In this document: piece after piece, positions 1 to 10,000 of the stretch | Layout: the number at the start of each line of letters is the position of its first letter | How positions within the stretch are numbered: position 1 is the first letter of the stretch | Assembly: GCF_024346135.1 (NCBI RefSeq) | Contig: NZ_JAGQCJ010000008.1 | Location: 62,001-126,000 of the forward strand | Origin: Cyanobium sp. CH-040 | Lineage (GTDB): Bacteria; Cyanobacteriota; Cyanobacteriia; PCC-6307; Cyanobiaceae | DNA length: 64,000 bases | Reading direction: 5' to 3' | Made by a program: the position numbers and the translations under genes | The notes under the pieces: model-generated | Database searches by the model: none | Told to the model about the DNA's origin: nothing | What the model saw: only the letters and a program-made list of their open reading frames with translations

Positions 1-650
1 AGATAGCCGTAGGCGGCCATCGCCCCGTGGTGGTCGTTGAGCACCGCCAGGGCCTGGCCGTAGCGGATGGGCAGGGCGTCGTTGGCCAGGCTGGCTGATT
101 CCGCCTCCAGCCCCACGTCCTCCCAGCCTTCCCCGATCAGCTCGATCGCCACCCCCGCCCGGCTGAAGGCAGCCACGATCGGCCGCTCCACGCCGCGGCG
201 GTTGCCCACGAACAGCAGTCCGCCACGGGCCGGCCGCAGCCTGGCCCGGTGGCCAAGGCCGCTGGCCTGCAGCAGGGTTTGGGCGGGGCGCCCGCTCAGG
301 CGGGCCAGCCGGGGGCGGTCCTGGTCGCTGGCCACCAGCAGCAGGTCGTAGTCAGCCAGTTCCGTGGGGGTTGGATCGAGGGGCCAGCTGATGATCCAGA
401 TCAGCTTCCGCCGGTAGGGGGCCGCCCGCAGCCAGTCGCTGCCGGGGGCGAACTTGCCCCGCAGCACCAGCAGGTCGCTGCCGGCCGGAGCCGGTGGCAC
501 GAGGGCATGGGTGTCGCGGTGCAGCAGCCGGGTGCTCACTCCCAGGGCGTGCAGGGCCAGCTGCAGCTCGCGGGCGAAGTGGTAATCACCCCAACCCACC
601 AGACCGTCCGGGTCGGAGGGCGCGGCGATCAACAGGTCGAGATGCCGCAC
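1..650 (-). CDS. CgeB-like family 1 glycosyltransferase, C-terminus cut by window edge
   Basis: This minus-strand frame is open from a GTG at 650 to the left edge, so only about the first 216 residues are seen. It reads MRHLDLLIAAPSDPDG at the start, LFVGNRRGVERP around residues 145-158, GEGWED near 173 and RYGQALAVLNDHH near 196. The last pattern (a site where the protein would say 'Y-x-x-A-x-x-V-L-N-D-H') is typical of CgeB/YkvP-like glycosyltransferases (PF13524 type), which use NDP-sugars in the cytoplasm. The GTG is chosen because a stop lies seven codons upstream and no ATG is available. It is divergent from the glycosyltransferase gene starting near 705. The family call is from recalled motifs; the sugar is unknown. 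Confidence 0.75.
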   Translation of the reverse strand, partial: MRHLDLLIAAPSDPDGLVGWGDYHFARELQLALHALGVSTRLLHRDTHALVPPAPAGSDLLVLRGKFAPGSDWLRAAPYRRKLIWIISWPLDPTPTELADYDLLLVASDQDRPRLARLSGRPAQTLLQASGLGHRARLRPARGGLLFVGNRRGVERPIVAAFSRAGVAIELIGEGWEDVGLEAESASLANDALPIRYGQALAVLNDHHGAMAAYGY

Positions 651-704
651 CGGTGGGCCTGGATCCGGCTCCTATTCTCGCCGCCGGGCCGGAGACGATC
701 GCAG

Positions 705-3062
705 GTGCTGAACCTCCATGTCCGGCTGAATCTCGGGCAGCTCATCCGCCGTCTCCACGCCCTGCCCGGGGTGCCCCACTATCTGTTCTGCGGCGACTGC
801 GGGCGCGCCTCCCTCTGGCGCTGTGCCGAGCTGCCGGCGGGGGAGGTGATCTCCCTGTCCTCCCAGCCAGTCCAGGAGGGCCCGGTCCTGCTGCTCGCGC
901 TGCCGCTGGCCTGGTCGCGAGGGCTTCTCGATGGCGCGGCGGCGCCGGCTCTCCGGGATGTCGCGGCCGCCGGCGCCCGCTTCGTCACCCTTCAGGATCT
1001 CCCCGCCGCCCCGGAGGCGGTGCCATCCGCCCTTGGCCGGCTCTGGAACGCCTACAGTCAGCTGGGGGAGAGCCCACCGGTCCCCGGCGAGGCGGTGCGG
1101 CTCCTGCAGTTCGAGCGGCTGCTGAAGCAGCGCTTCGCGCCGGGCTCCGTGGTGCCGGCGCGGCGGCTGGAGCCCTGGCCATTGGACGACTGGCTGGCGG
1201 GGATCGAAGCCGATCCCCGGGGCCTGACGGCGGATCTGGTGGCACTCCTCCACCTGCTGCCGGCGGCCGAGCAGCCGTCCTGGGCCGGGAGCCTGGCCGT
1301 GCGGATCGAGGCCGCGCTCCGCAGCGCTGCGGAGGATCCCCAGCCCTGGCTGCGGCTGCTGGAGGGGCTGGTGGGCGGCATCAACAGCCGCGATCCGCGG
1401 TTGCAGGCCAGCGCGGATCGCCTGCGGGAGCTGGGTCTGCGGCGGGCAGGCGGGCTGGCGGATCCGGCCCAGGGGGGACTGGTGCTGGCACGCCTGCTGC
1501 AGGCCTCCCCGCTCAGTGCTCCGCTGCAGCTGGGCCCGCTGGCGGCGGCCATCGATGCGCTGGTGCTGGCCATCGATCAGGCCAGTGCCGCCGGCGACCG
1601 CGACCGCCGCCGGCAGCTGCAGCGCGATCTGGAGGGGATCCTGAGGGGCGTGGGTCCCAACCTGCTGCTGCTGCGGGCCCTGGTGCCCGCCCTGGCTCCG
1701 GACACCTGCTACCGGCTGCCGTTCGTGCAGCCCCCGTCGGTGTGCCTGCTGCTGCTGAAGGGGGCACTGCTGCTCGACGCTCCCCAGGTGGTGGCGCTCG
1801 AGGGGGCGCGGCGCAAGGCCCTGGTGGCCCTGGTGGAGCGCACCCTGCCCCGCATCTGGTGGCAGGAACCGCTGCTGGTGCGACTGCTGCACGACCTGCG
1901 CCGCTTCCACCTCGATCCCGGCTGGCAGCGGGAGGGAGGAACCCTGCTCGCCGGACTGGAGCTGCTCCACAGCCGCGGCATCCCGCCACTGCCCCAGGAG
2001 GGACCGCGGCCGGAATCGGCAGTGCCTGAGGACGGGACGGATCCGGCCCGGCTGCTGCGCACCCAGGTGCTGCTGCTGCTGCGGCTGATGGCTGCGCCCG
2101 ATGAGCGGGCGGGCCTGCTGCGGCTGGCGGCGGCGGCCGGCAACCCGCCGGTGCTGCGGCTGCTCGACGGCGAGGACGAGGAGGCGCCGGTGATGGCCGC
2201 AGCAGCCGGCCTGGCCGCCCGCAGTCTGATGCTGGCCCGGCTGGCGGCCGAGCGCCGCGGGGTGCCCGAACTCCTGCCGCCCGTGCTCCCGCCCGGCGGC
2301 GTGGAGACGGCCTTCGGCGCGATCCTCGACCACTGGCGCAGCTGTTTTGGGGCGGAGGCGGGGCGCGAGCAGGCCTCCATCGCCGTGGTGATCACCACCC
2401 ATGCCCCGCGCCTGGGCCTGCTGCGGCTGGCGCTGAGGTCGCTGGCCCTGCAGACGCTGCGGCCCAGCGAGGTATGGCTGGTGGATGACGGCTCGCCCGC
2501 CGCGGCCGCCGCTGCCCTGGTGGAGCTGGTGGGGCAGTGCCGGAACGATCTGGATCTGCCCCTGCACCTGGTGCGCCGCGACGAGAATCAGGGCCAGTAC
2601 CTGGCCCGCAACCTGGCCCTGGAGCTGATGGGTGCGGAGGTGCTGGCGATCCAGGACGACGACGACCTCTCCCACCCCCTGCGCCTGGAGCTGCAGTGGC
2701 AGGCCCTGCAGCAGGGCCGGGCGGCGGTCTACGCCGGCCATGTGCGCCTCGATGAGGCCAGCGCTGCGCTCCAGCCCGATGGCGACGGGGGCGCCTTCTT
2801 CGGCGACGGCATCGCCACCCTGATGACCTGGCGTGCCACGGCGCGGGGCCTGGGGGGCTTCTACCCGGTGCGCTCCCGCGGCGACGTGGAGTTCCGGGGG
2901 CGGCTCGAGCGCCGCTACGGGACCGCCGCCGTGCCGCGGCTGGATCAGCCCCTCTACCTGATGCGCGGTGCGGCCACCACCATCTCCTCGCGGTTCGAAT
3001 ACGGCTGCAGCCTCTCGCTGCCCAGCTGGCGCGGGCTGATGGGCCGGGAGGTGCTGGTTTGA
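705..3062 (+). CDS. Large protein with C-terminal family 2 glycosyltransferase domain
   Basis: Predicted 785 residues. Residues from about 558 form a GT-A fold: IAVVITTHAPRLG, then LVDDGSP near 594, ENQGQYLARN near 630, and an acidic run IQDDDD near 650 that would bind metal and nucleotide sugar. The first roughly 550 residues are leucine-, alanine- and arginine-rich, probably helical, and I do not recognise a domain. The open frame reaches back to 249 but that part overlaps the divergent gene and has no coding look; I chose GTG 705 because GGAG lies ten bases upstream. Its stop overlaps the TTG start of the next gene, so the two are translationally linked. It is likely a cytoplasmic transferase for surface polysaccharide. 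Confidence 0.8.
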   Translation: MLNLHVRLNLGQLIRRLHALPGVPHYLFCGDCGRASLWRCAELPAGEVISLSSQPVQEGPVLLLALPLAWSRGLLDGAAAPALRDVAAAGARFVTLQDLPAAPEAVPSALGRLWNAYSQLGESPPVPGEAVRLLQFERLLKQRFAPGSVVPARRLEPWPLDDWLAGIEADPRGLTADLVALLHLLPAAEQPSWAGSLAVRIEAALRSAAEDPQPWLRLLEGLVGGINSRDPRLQASADRLRELGLRRAGGLADPAQGGLVLARLLQASPLSAPLQLGPLAAAIDALVLAIDQASAAGDRDRRRQLQRDLEGILRGVGPNLLLLRALVPALAPDTCYRLPFVQPPSVCLLLLKGALLLDAPQVVALEGARRKALVALVERTLPRIWWQEPLLVRLLHDLRRFHLDPGWQREGGTLLAGLELLHSRGIPPLPQEGPRPESAVPEDGTDPARLLRTQVLLLLRLMAAPDERAGLLRLAAAAGNPPVLRLLDGEDEEAPVMAAAAGLAARSLMLARLAAERRGVPELLPPVLPPGGVETAFGAILDHWRSCFGAEAGREQASIAVVITTHAPRLGLLRLALRSLALQTLRPSEVWLVDDGSPAAAAAALVELVGQCRNDLDLPLHLVRRDENQGQYLARNLALELMGAEVLAIQDDDDLSHPLRLELQWQALQQGRAAVYAGHVRLDEASAALQPDGDGGAFFGDGIATLMTWRATARGLGGFYPVRSRGDVEFRGRLERRYGTAAVPRLDQPLYLMRGAATTISSRFEYGCSLSLPSWRGLMGREVLV

Positions 3063-3964
3063 GCCCGCTGGCGCCGGTGCTCATCGGCCTCACCTCGATC
3101 CGGGGCAGGGAGGGCGCGCTGGTGCGCTGTCTGGACTCCCTGCTGGCCCAGGCCCTGCCGCGCGATGGGCGGCCTGTGGAGCTGCATCTGTTCCTCTCCC
3201 GCGAGCCCTACCTGCTGGATCCTGGATTTGAGGAGGTTCCGGAGGCGCTGCAGCGGCTGCTGCGCCGCTCCCGCTCGGCGCCGCTGCCGCTGCAGCTGCA
3301 CTGGGTGGCCAACAGCGGCCCCTACCGCAAGCTGCTGCCCCTGCTGGAGCGGCTCAGCCCTCAGCAGCAGGCGCTGGATCCGATCCTGATCACCGCCGAC
3401 GACGACACCCTCTATCCGCCCGACTGGCTCTGCCGGCTCGTGGACGCCCAGGAACGCTTCGGCTGCGTGGTGGGCTTCCGGGGCCGCCGGCTGGTGCTGG
3501 AGGAGGGCCTGCCCGCTCCCTACCGGGCCTGGATCACCGAGGACAGGGCCCTGCTGGAGCCCAGTCTGCTCACGGTGCCCACCGGCAAGGACGGGATCTG
3601 CTACCGCCTCAGCCATCTCGACCACCGGGTGCGCGATCTGCAGACGGCGCTGCGCATCGCCGGCCATGCCGACGACTTGTGGTTCAAGGCCCACTGTCTG
3701 CTCACCGGCACCCCGGCGGTGCTGCTGCATCACAGCCTTGCTCAGGAATTTCCCGAGCTCCGGGCCGATGGCCAGCCGGTGGTGAAGGGGGGTGATCTCG
3801 AGCCGCTGCGCTCCCTGTTCCTGACGGTGAACAAGCGCGGCGGCAACGACCTGGTGCTGGAGCGCTGCCTCGCCTACCTGGGCGAGTGCAGCGGCGAGGC
3901 GGTGCCCACCGCCCTCTTCTGCGACAGTGGGGCCCCAGGGCCTGCAGCCGGCGCGTCGTGGTGA
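3059..3964 (+). CDS. Family 2-like glycosyltransferase (GT-A fold)
   Basis: 301 residues. It starts with VLIGLTSIRGREGALVRCLDSL, the usual opening beta-strand and helix of a GT-A fold, and has ITADDDT near residue 112, a DxD-like metal site, followed by YPPDWL. There is also HADDLWFKAH near 200, a second acidic motif common in family 2-like enzymes. The TTG start shares bases with the preceding stop and is preceded by GGGAGG six bases upstream, a strong ribosome site. The stop overlaps the GTG of the next gene (GTGA). The position inside a chain of glycosyltransferase genes supports a role in glycan assembly; donor and acceptor are unknown. Confidence 0.7.
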   Translation: MSPLAPVLIGLTSIRGREGALVRCLDSLLAQALPRDGRPVELHLFLSREPYLLDPGFEEVPEALQRLLRRSRSAPLPLQLHWVANSGPYRKLLPLLERLSPQQQALDPILITADDDTLYPPDWLCRLVDAQERFGCVVGFRGRRLVLEEGLPAPYRAWITEDRALLEPSLLTVPTGKDGICYRLSHLDHRVRDLQTALRIAGHADDLWFKAHCLLTGTPAVLLHHSLAQEFPELRADGQPVVKGGDLEPLRSLFLTVNKRGGNDLVLERCLAYLGECSGEAVPTALFCDSGAPGPAAGASW

Positions 3965-4815
3965 ATGTTCCCGTCCAGATCTGGGGCCCCGGATTCAGGC
4001 TGGAACCGCTCTGTGACGCCCTGCGTGCGGCCCATCTGACGCCCGAGCCCCTGGCGGGCCTGGAACAGCGCCGCGGCGATCGGCCCCTGCTCCTCGCCTA
4101 CGCCGAGCCGGTCGACCTGCTTGGCGCGCAGGGACCGGCAGACCCCTGGCCCGCCGATCCCTACCGGTCCCTGCTGGCGGCGCTGCCCGCCCTGGAGGCC
4201 GGCGGCCAGCCCTGGCGGCTGGTGAACCTGAGCTGCTTCTGCCCGGCGCAGCTGGTGGGCTGGTGCGTCGAGCCTGAGGGGGCCTTGCTGTCTCCGGAGG
4301 TGAGCGGCGCCTTCCGGATCCCCGAGCCCCTTGACGCTTTGCTGACCCGGCAGTGGCTGAATGCCGCACCGGGGGTGCTGGAGGCCTACCTGACCCTGGA
4401 AGGCCATTCCCGCTCGGCCGTCCTGGATCGGCGCCCGGCCGATCAGGCCTGCCTGGAGCGGCTGGAGGCGGCCGCCGGGCCGGAGGCCCTGGCCGGAGCC
4501 CGCCGCCGCTGGCAGGCGCTCGAGGCCGATCTGGCCCGGGCCGATGAACAGTTGCGGGAGCTGCACCGGCTGCAGTGCGACAACCAGGGGCTGCGCGAGC
4601 GCGCGCTCAATCTGGAGCTGGAGGGGAACCGTCGCGATGCCCGCATCGCCGAGCTGGAGGCCCGGTGCGCCGACCTGGAGCTCAGCCTCCAGCTGGCTCA
4701 GGAAGACCTGGGTCAGCTCAGCCGCCGCATCGGCCTGCTGGAGGAGCTGGTGACGGCTGGAGCGTCAGCGGCGCGCAGCGTCCAGGGTGCTCTGGCTCGG
4801 GCGCTCACGAGCTGA
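3961..4815 (+). CDS. Unknown protein with C-terminal coiled coil, paralogue of the convergent gene at 4805-5539
   Basis: 284 residues from GTG 3961, which overlaps the previous stop as GTGA; the open frame extends further upstream but only inside that gene. The N-terminal 140 residues are globular, with LLLAYAEP and the segment RLVNLSCFCPAQLVGW. From about 160 to 255 the sequence is rich in heptad-like Leu/Glu/Arg (LEADLARADEQLRELHRL and similar), predicting a coiled coil. The segment RLVN-x(6)-R/C-PAQ is also found in the gene facing it, so the two look like diverged copies. I do not recognise the family. Co-translation with two glycosyltransferases suggests a chain-length, scaffold or glycan-recognition role, which is inference only. 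Confidence 0.65.
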   Translation: MNVPVQIWGPGFRLEPLCDALRAAHLTPEPLAGLEQRRGDRPLLLAYAEPVDLLGAQGPADPWPADPYRSLLAALPALEAGGQPWRLVNLSCFCPAQLVGWCVEPEGALLSPEVSGAFRIPEPLDALLTRQWLNAAPGVLEAYLTLEGHSRSAVLDRRPADQACLERLEAAAGPEALAGARRRWQALEADLARADEQLRELHRLQCDNQGLRERALNLELEGNRRDARIAELEARCADLELSLQLAQEDLGQLSRRIGLLEELVTAGASAARSVQGALARALTS

Positions 4816-5539
4816 TCCTGGTCTGGACGCCGGGGAGCAGACGGCCCTGCAGCGCCAGCAGCCGCACCATCAGCCGGCGCATGCGCTCCAGGTCGGTTCG
4901 CAGCTGCCGGCCTGTGTGTCGCCGCCGCTCCGCCAGCTCCAGGACCCGGTGGGTCTCGATCACCTGCCTTTCCAGATCCTCCGTCAGCTCCAGACGCTGC
5001 TGCTGCAGCCGCTGGAGCGCACCCGCACCGGCGTCCTGGCTCTGCAGGCGTGCGCCCAGCGCGTCCCAGGCCGCCAGCAGGTCTGTCGGGGAGGGCCTCA
5101 GTCGCTGGCGGTAGTCGTGTTCCGCGGCGGCTCCGCCCCGCTCGGAGCTGGCATCGAGACGCTGGTAGTGCTCCACCAGCTCCGGGCGTTGTTCCAGTTG
5201 CGCCAGGGTGACGGCGGCCAGCAGGGGATCGGCCACGGCGGCCAGCTCCAGCGGCAGCTCGAGGGCCCGGCCCAGCAGCCAGTGGGCGATCTGCGCGGGC
5301 CGCAGCCCGAGCAGCCGCTCACCGTTCACCAGCCGCTGGTGCGCTGCGCTGCGGTGGAAACCCGCATAGGCGTCGCTGAATTCTCCTTCCGCGTGCGCCC
5401 CGGCGGCGATCAGCAGATGGGGAGGCAGGAAGAGGGTGATCTCGGGGTCCTCATGCAGGCCGGAGCGCCAGCCCCCCGCCTGTTCCAGGAGCAGGGTCAG
5501 GGCGGCGGGGAGCGGCTGTGGCGAAGCCCAGCGGAACAT
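4805..5539 (-). CDS. Unknown protein with C-terminal coiled coil, paralogue of the convergent gene at 3961-4815
   Basis: 244 residues from an ATG at 5539. The N-terminal half contains HQRLVNGERLLGLRPAQIAHWL, which resembles the RLVN...PAQLVGW segment of the facing gene. The C-terminal half (about 150-235) is Leu/Gln/Arg/Glu-rich (LQRLQQQRLELTEDLERQVI) and should form a coiled coil. Its last eleven bases overlap the 3' end of that gene on the other strand. It lies 23 bases downstream of the asparagine-synthase-like gene on the same strand and is probably co-transcribed with it. No family is recognised. Cytoplasmic, with no signal peptide or membrane segment visible. Confidence 0.65.
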   Translation of the reverse strand: MFRWASPQPLPAALTLLLEQAGGWRSGLHEDPEITLFLPPHLLIAAGAHAEGEFSDAYAGFHRSAAHQRLVNGERLLGLRPAQIAHWLLGRALELPLELAAVADPLLAAVTLAQLEQRPELVEHYQRLDASSERGGAAAEHDYRQRLRPSPTDLLAAWDALGARLQSQDAGAGALQRLQQQRLELTEDLERQVIETHRVLELAERRRHTGRQLRTDLERMRRLMVRLLALQGRLLPGVQTRISS

Positions 5540-5562
5540 GGCGGTGTGGTGGGTGAAGGCGA

Positions 5563-6990
5563 TCAGAGCCTGGTTTCCGGCACGGCATGGCCGTTGACGG
5601 GGAAGGCGAGCAGCTCAGGCCAGGCGTTGCGGATCAGGGCCTGGGGAATGGCGTCGTTGCGGCGCATCTCCGCCGGCAGGGACAGCATCAGCTCGAAGAC
5701 CCTGCGGTTGGAGAAGGGGTGAATCCGTATCGGGCCGTGGGCATCGCCATAGGCCGTCACGCCGGCCCAGCATCCCAGGCGCTGCTCGATGTGCAGCAGA
5801 TCGAGCCGCTGCAGGCTGTTGTCATTCTCCAGGTGCCGCAGCCACCGGCGGGCCGCGGCCCGCAGCCGGGGATCGGCTGGCAGGCCGAGCCTCCCCAGCA
5901 GATCCCCGGCGCGCAGGCGGCTGGCCTCGTGGTCGTGCTTCCGCCAGTAGCGGGCCCGTCCCACCTCACTGCCCAGGCCGGGCAGGTAGTACCGCGCAGC
6001 CCCCATGGCCTCCACGGTGGCGGCAAGGGTCATACCGCGCAGTTCGCCCACGGCCAGGCCGGAGCGGTGAAGCCAGCGGCTCTGTTCCTCTGCCTCCGCG
6101 GCCTGGAAGGTGATCACGGTGTGCTTCAGGCCCAGGCTGGAAGCGAGCTGAACCGCAAGCTGCACGTCCAGCTGCGCGGTGGCATCGGGCAGCTCCCAGG
6201 TGAACCAGTCCACTGCGTCCGTGCGATGCCGCAGGAGCGCGAGCAGCACCCGCGAGTCATAGCCGGCGGTGAGGGAGAGGTAGGGGCGATGGCCGGCTGC
6301 GATGACGGCCTCCACCGTTCCCAACAGCAGGTCGGCGATCTCGCCCAGAACCCGTTGCCGGTTCCGGGCCGGTTGAATCGCTGCCAGCGGCCAGTGCCGG
6401 CGCGCCTTCCAGGTGTCCAGATTCAGCAGGTGGTTGGGCAGCAGGCGCCGGATCGACCGCCGCGGGGTGAGGCCGAACGGGAAGCAGCCGTTGCGGCGGC
6501 CCACATCGATCGCCTCGATCAGTTCGATCGCGTCGTCGTCCTCGCCGTCATCGGGGAACAGGCCCACCGTGGAGGCGGCCATGGCGTGCCGGCGCGAATA
6601 GAGCATCGACAGCGACCCGGAGGCATCCAGATAGAGCCGCTGGCGCTTCCCCGAGCCCGCGATGCACACGAAGCGGCCGCTCAATCCGTGCAGCAGCCGT
6701 TCCAGCGCGGGGAAGAACCCCTCGCGGGGCGGGACCCAGTTCAGAGCGTCCAGCCGCCGCCTGATGGGATCGATCACGGGTCCCAGGAAGATCACATCCT
6801 GGGAGGGTTCGCAGCCGGTGAGGTGGAGCGTGCGAAGTTCCGGGTGGTGGGCCAGCAAGAGCTCACCGATGCGCCGCCGCGGCCACTGCGGCGGGAGAGT
6901 GTCGGGGTCGCGGGCCAGGGCCAGCTGGCCGGGGAGGTCGTCGGCGCTGAACCGGCGTCGGAAGGCACTGGGCCTGCAGCCGGTCAGCAT
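5563..6990 (-). CDS. Asparagine synthase-like protein without an N-terminal catalytic cysteine
   Basis: 475 residues. Residues 238-247 read LSLTAGYDSR, the PP-loop of the ATP pyrophosphatase domain of class B asparagine synthetases and beta-lactam synthetases. Residues about 105-132 (FVCIAGSGKRQRLYLDASG, SMLYS) look like the degenerate end of the glutaminase half. The N-terminus does not begin Met-Cys, so glutamine-dependent amidotransfer by the usual Cys2 mechanism is unlikely. The ATP-using domain would adenylate a carboxylate for amide formation or ligation. Such proteins recur in capsule and O-antigen loci and could amidate a uronic or nonulosonic acid; this is inference. ATG at 6990, divergent from the large glycosyltransferase gene at 7014. 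Confidence 0.8.
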   Translation of the reverse strand: MLTGCRPSAFRRRFSADDLPGQLALARDPDTLPPQWPRRRIGELLLAHHPELRTLHLTGCEPSQDVIFLGPVIDPIRRRLDALNWVPPREGFFPALERLLHGLSGRFVCIAGSGKRQRLYLDASGSLSMLYSRRHAMAASTVGLFPDDGEDDDAIELIEAIDVGRRNGCFPFGLTPRRSIRRLLPNHLLNLDTWKARRHWPLAAIQPARNRQRVLGEIADLLLGTVEAVIAAGHRPYLSLTAGYDSRVLLALLRHRTDAVDWFTWELPDATAQLDVQLAVQLASSLGLKHTVITFQAAEAEEQSRWLHRSGLAVGELRGMTLAATVEAMGAARYYLPGLGSEVGRARYWRKHDHEASRLRAGDLLGRLGLPADPRLRAAARRWLRHLENDNSLQRLDLLHIEQRLGCWAGVTAYGDAHGPIRIHPFSNRRVFELMLSLPAEMRRNDAIPQALIRNAWPELLAFPVNGHAVPETRL

Positions 6991-7013
6991 CGATCACACT
7001 CAGCTCACGGGAA

Positions 7014-10000
7014 TTGTCACCTTCTCGCGATGACCCTGCCTCATCCGTGCAGCACACCGTCGCCTTGCTCCCGGATCCTGGCGTGAAGGGGCAACTGCTG
7101 CGCCGGCAACTGAGCCGCGCCCTGGAACGCGGGGATGCGGCGGCCGCCATCGCCGCCATCGAGGCCATGGTCCGCCTGCGTTACCCCCCCGCCCTGCTGC
7201 GCTCGATCCTGGGCGCCTGCCATCCCTGCCTGGATCCGCAGTTCCTCGATCCCGCCGTGGTGCCGGCACCATTGCTGCTGGCCCCGGCGCTGCCGGCGGC
7301 GCTGGCCCGTTCGCCCCTGGATGCGCGCCGTCTGGCCCTCTGTCACGGGGACGATCTGCAGGGTTTCGTGCGCAACGGCCTCAACCGGGTGCTGCGGGGC
7401 GAGGCGCCTCTGTACGCCGACCTGCCTGCGGTACCGATCGAGGTGGTGCGGGAGAACCTCTGGTTCACCCCGGGACGTCGCCCCTGGCTGGAGCGCCTCA
7501 GTGTGCTGGAGTGCCTGGCCCTGGAGGTCGCGCCATCGCCGCCGGAGTTCCCCCCCGCACTGCGGCGCTGGAGCTCGAGCCCTCTGGACGCGGAGCGGGA
7601 GCCGGCCTGGGTCTGGCTGGAGCTGGCCGCGCCGCACGACTCCCCGCAGCAGGCCGAGGCCCAGGCCCGGCTGCGGGGCATGGCCCTTGGCTTTGCAGAC
7701 ACCCGGTTGATCAAGGGGCCTGCCGATGTGGATGCCCTGGTGGAGGACGCCTGCGGGCAGTCCCTTGCCGGTGGTGCCCGATACGTGCTGGGCCTTGGCC
7801 GTGGTGAGCTGTCTCCCTGCTGGGGTGACTGGATCCGGGGGCTGGCGCTGGCCTCACCGGGCCCCTTGCTCCAGCTCGTGGCCACGCCGGGCGGGGCCTG
7901 TCCACGGCAGCCACCCAGGCCCGGCCCGGAGCCCTCCCTGCTGGCCATCGACGCCGACTGGCTGGCGCGGCGGCGTCCGGATCGGGTGGCACGGTTCCTG
8001 GAGCACTGGCAGCGCGCCGCTCCACCCTCGCCGGGGCGTCGGGCCACGGCGGCTGCGGCGGCCCGTGAGTGGCGGGGGACGCTGCTGCTGGCGGTCACCG
8101 ACGCCCAGATGGATCAGATCGGGGAGGCCGACCTGCGCCGGCGGGCCCAGCGCTGTGCCGTGCGGGGCGGCTTCGATCAGGGCTGGGTGTTGCGGCTGGA
8201 GCGGCCGCTGCAGGAGCAGCTCAACAGCCGTCTGGACGGCGGCGACGGGAAGGATGTGATGCTTGCCATTCAGGGGCCGCACGACCGGCCTCAGACCGGT
8301 GCCTGGCATCACCTGCGGCGCCGTCTCACCTGGGAGCCGGCCGATCTGACCTGCTCCGACGAGGAGTTCATCTGGGGCCCGGAAGCGGACCAGGTGGGCG
8401 CTCGCCAGCTTGAGGGGCCGCCCACGCCGTTCCGGGTGTTCACGCGCGGGGCCGTTCCCGGGCTGGTGGCCCTTCCGGCGGCGCTGGTCGCCCACCTGGA
8501 GCCCGCTCCCGGCTACGGCTGTGTGCACACCCTGTTGCGCGATCTCGCTCTGCAGATCCTCCGCCGCGGCGGCCGCATCCTGCCGCTGCCGCAGGTGCTG
8601 CTGCAGCGCGATCCGCTCTCCAACCCCACCGTTCCGGCGTTCGCTGGCCCGCCACAGCGGCAGGGCCTGACGGCCGCGATGCAGCGCGAGATCAGCGCCC
8701 TCAGCCGGCGCCATGCTTCCCACTGGCTCGCTCCCGAAGGCGCCTTCACCCCCGGCCCGCGGCCAGGCACGCTGATGGTCCGGCGGCTGCGGCAGCCGAC
8801 CGATCGCGTTTCGGTGCTGATCCCCTTCCGTGATCAGGCGGCCCTCACCCGCCGCTGCGTGGAGTCGGTGCTGCGCCAGGCTGACGGAGTGCCCCTGGAG
8901 ATCGTTCTGATCGACAACGGCAGCACCGATCCGGAGGCGATCGGGCTGGCGGCGGAGTTCCAGGCCCGCAGCCCTGTGCCGGTGATCGGCCTGCGGGATG
9001 GGCGGCCATTCAACTTCTCGGCCCTCAACAACAGGGCCCGCCGGTTGTGCAGCGGCACCTTCCTGCTGTTCCTCAACAACGACATCGTGCTGGAGTCCGA
9101 CCGGGTGATCGAGCAGCTGCTCGACCCCTTCGGATTCCGGGGCGTGGGTGCGGTGAGCGCGCGCCTGCTCTACGGCGACGGCCGGATCCAGCACCAGGGC
9201 CTTATGGCCGCCGGCGGCCGTGTGCACGACATGCTTTCGCCCGGCAAGAGGATGCGGCCCGGCCCGGCCACGGCGATGCTGACGCCGCTGGAAGTGCAGG
9301 AGCAGTGGTCGGCGGCCACCGGTGCCTGCCTGCTGCTGCGTGCCGACGACTTCGACCGCCTCGGCGGCTTCGACGAGACGTTCACGGTGGTGCACAACGA
9401 CGTGGACCTCTGCTGGCGTCTGGCGAAGCGGAACCTGGCGGTGGTGGTGACTCCGGAACCGCGGATTCTCCACCTGGAATCCCTCAGCCGCGGAGCGGAT
9501 GTGGGGGGTGAGAACCGCAAGCGGCTGTACGGCGAGTCAGCCCTGTTGCGCTCCCGCTACCCAGGGCGCTTCGGCGCAGGCGATCCCCTGCACCACCCGC
9601 TGCTGAGTCCCGATTCCAGGCGTCTCGAACCCGCCGCCCCGGCGGCCCGCCCCCTGCATCCCTCGCGTGATCGGCTGATCTGGAACTGGAGCCGGCCCGA
9701 GGCGGCTGGCTCGGCGGGCCGTCCCTTCCTCATCTATGCGCACTGGGATCTCCAAGGGGAACTGCGACCGGATCTGCTGGAGCAGCTCCGCCAGTATGGC
9801 CAGCGCTGCCGGGTGGCGTTCGTCTCCGCCTGCCCGGGGCTTGCCGCCGATGCCCAGGCCCTCTCACGGCTCCGGCCCTTGTGCGAGGTGGTGCTGATCC
9901 GCGAGAACGAGGGCCACGACTTCGGCAGCTGGAAGGCGGCCATCCAGCACTGCTGGCGGCAGATCGTCGAGGCGCCCCGCCTCATCCTCACCAACGACAG

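Noticed and set aside
249-704. N-terminal extension of the first plus-strand GT2 gene
   Set aside because: It overlaps the divergent glycosyltransferase gene and shows antisense-type composition; a GTG with ribosome site at 705 is better.
672-2741. 689-residue minus-strand open frame over the first GT2 gene
   Set aside because: It is Gln/His/Pro/Arg-rich with no domain, and lies antisense to a frame with clear GT-A motifs; such long frames are common in GC-rich DNA.
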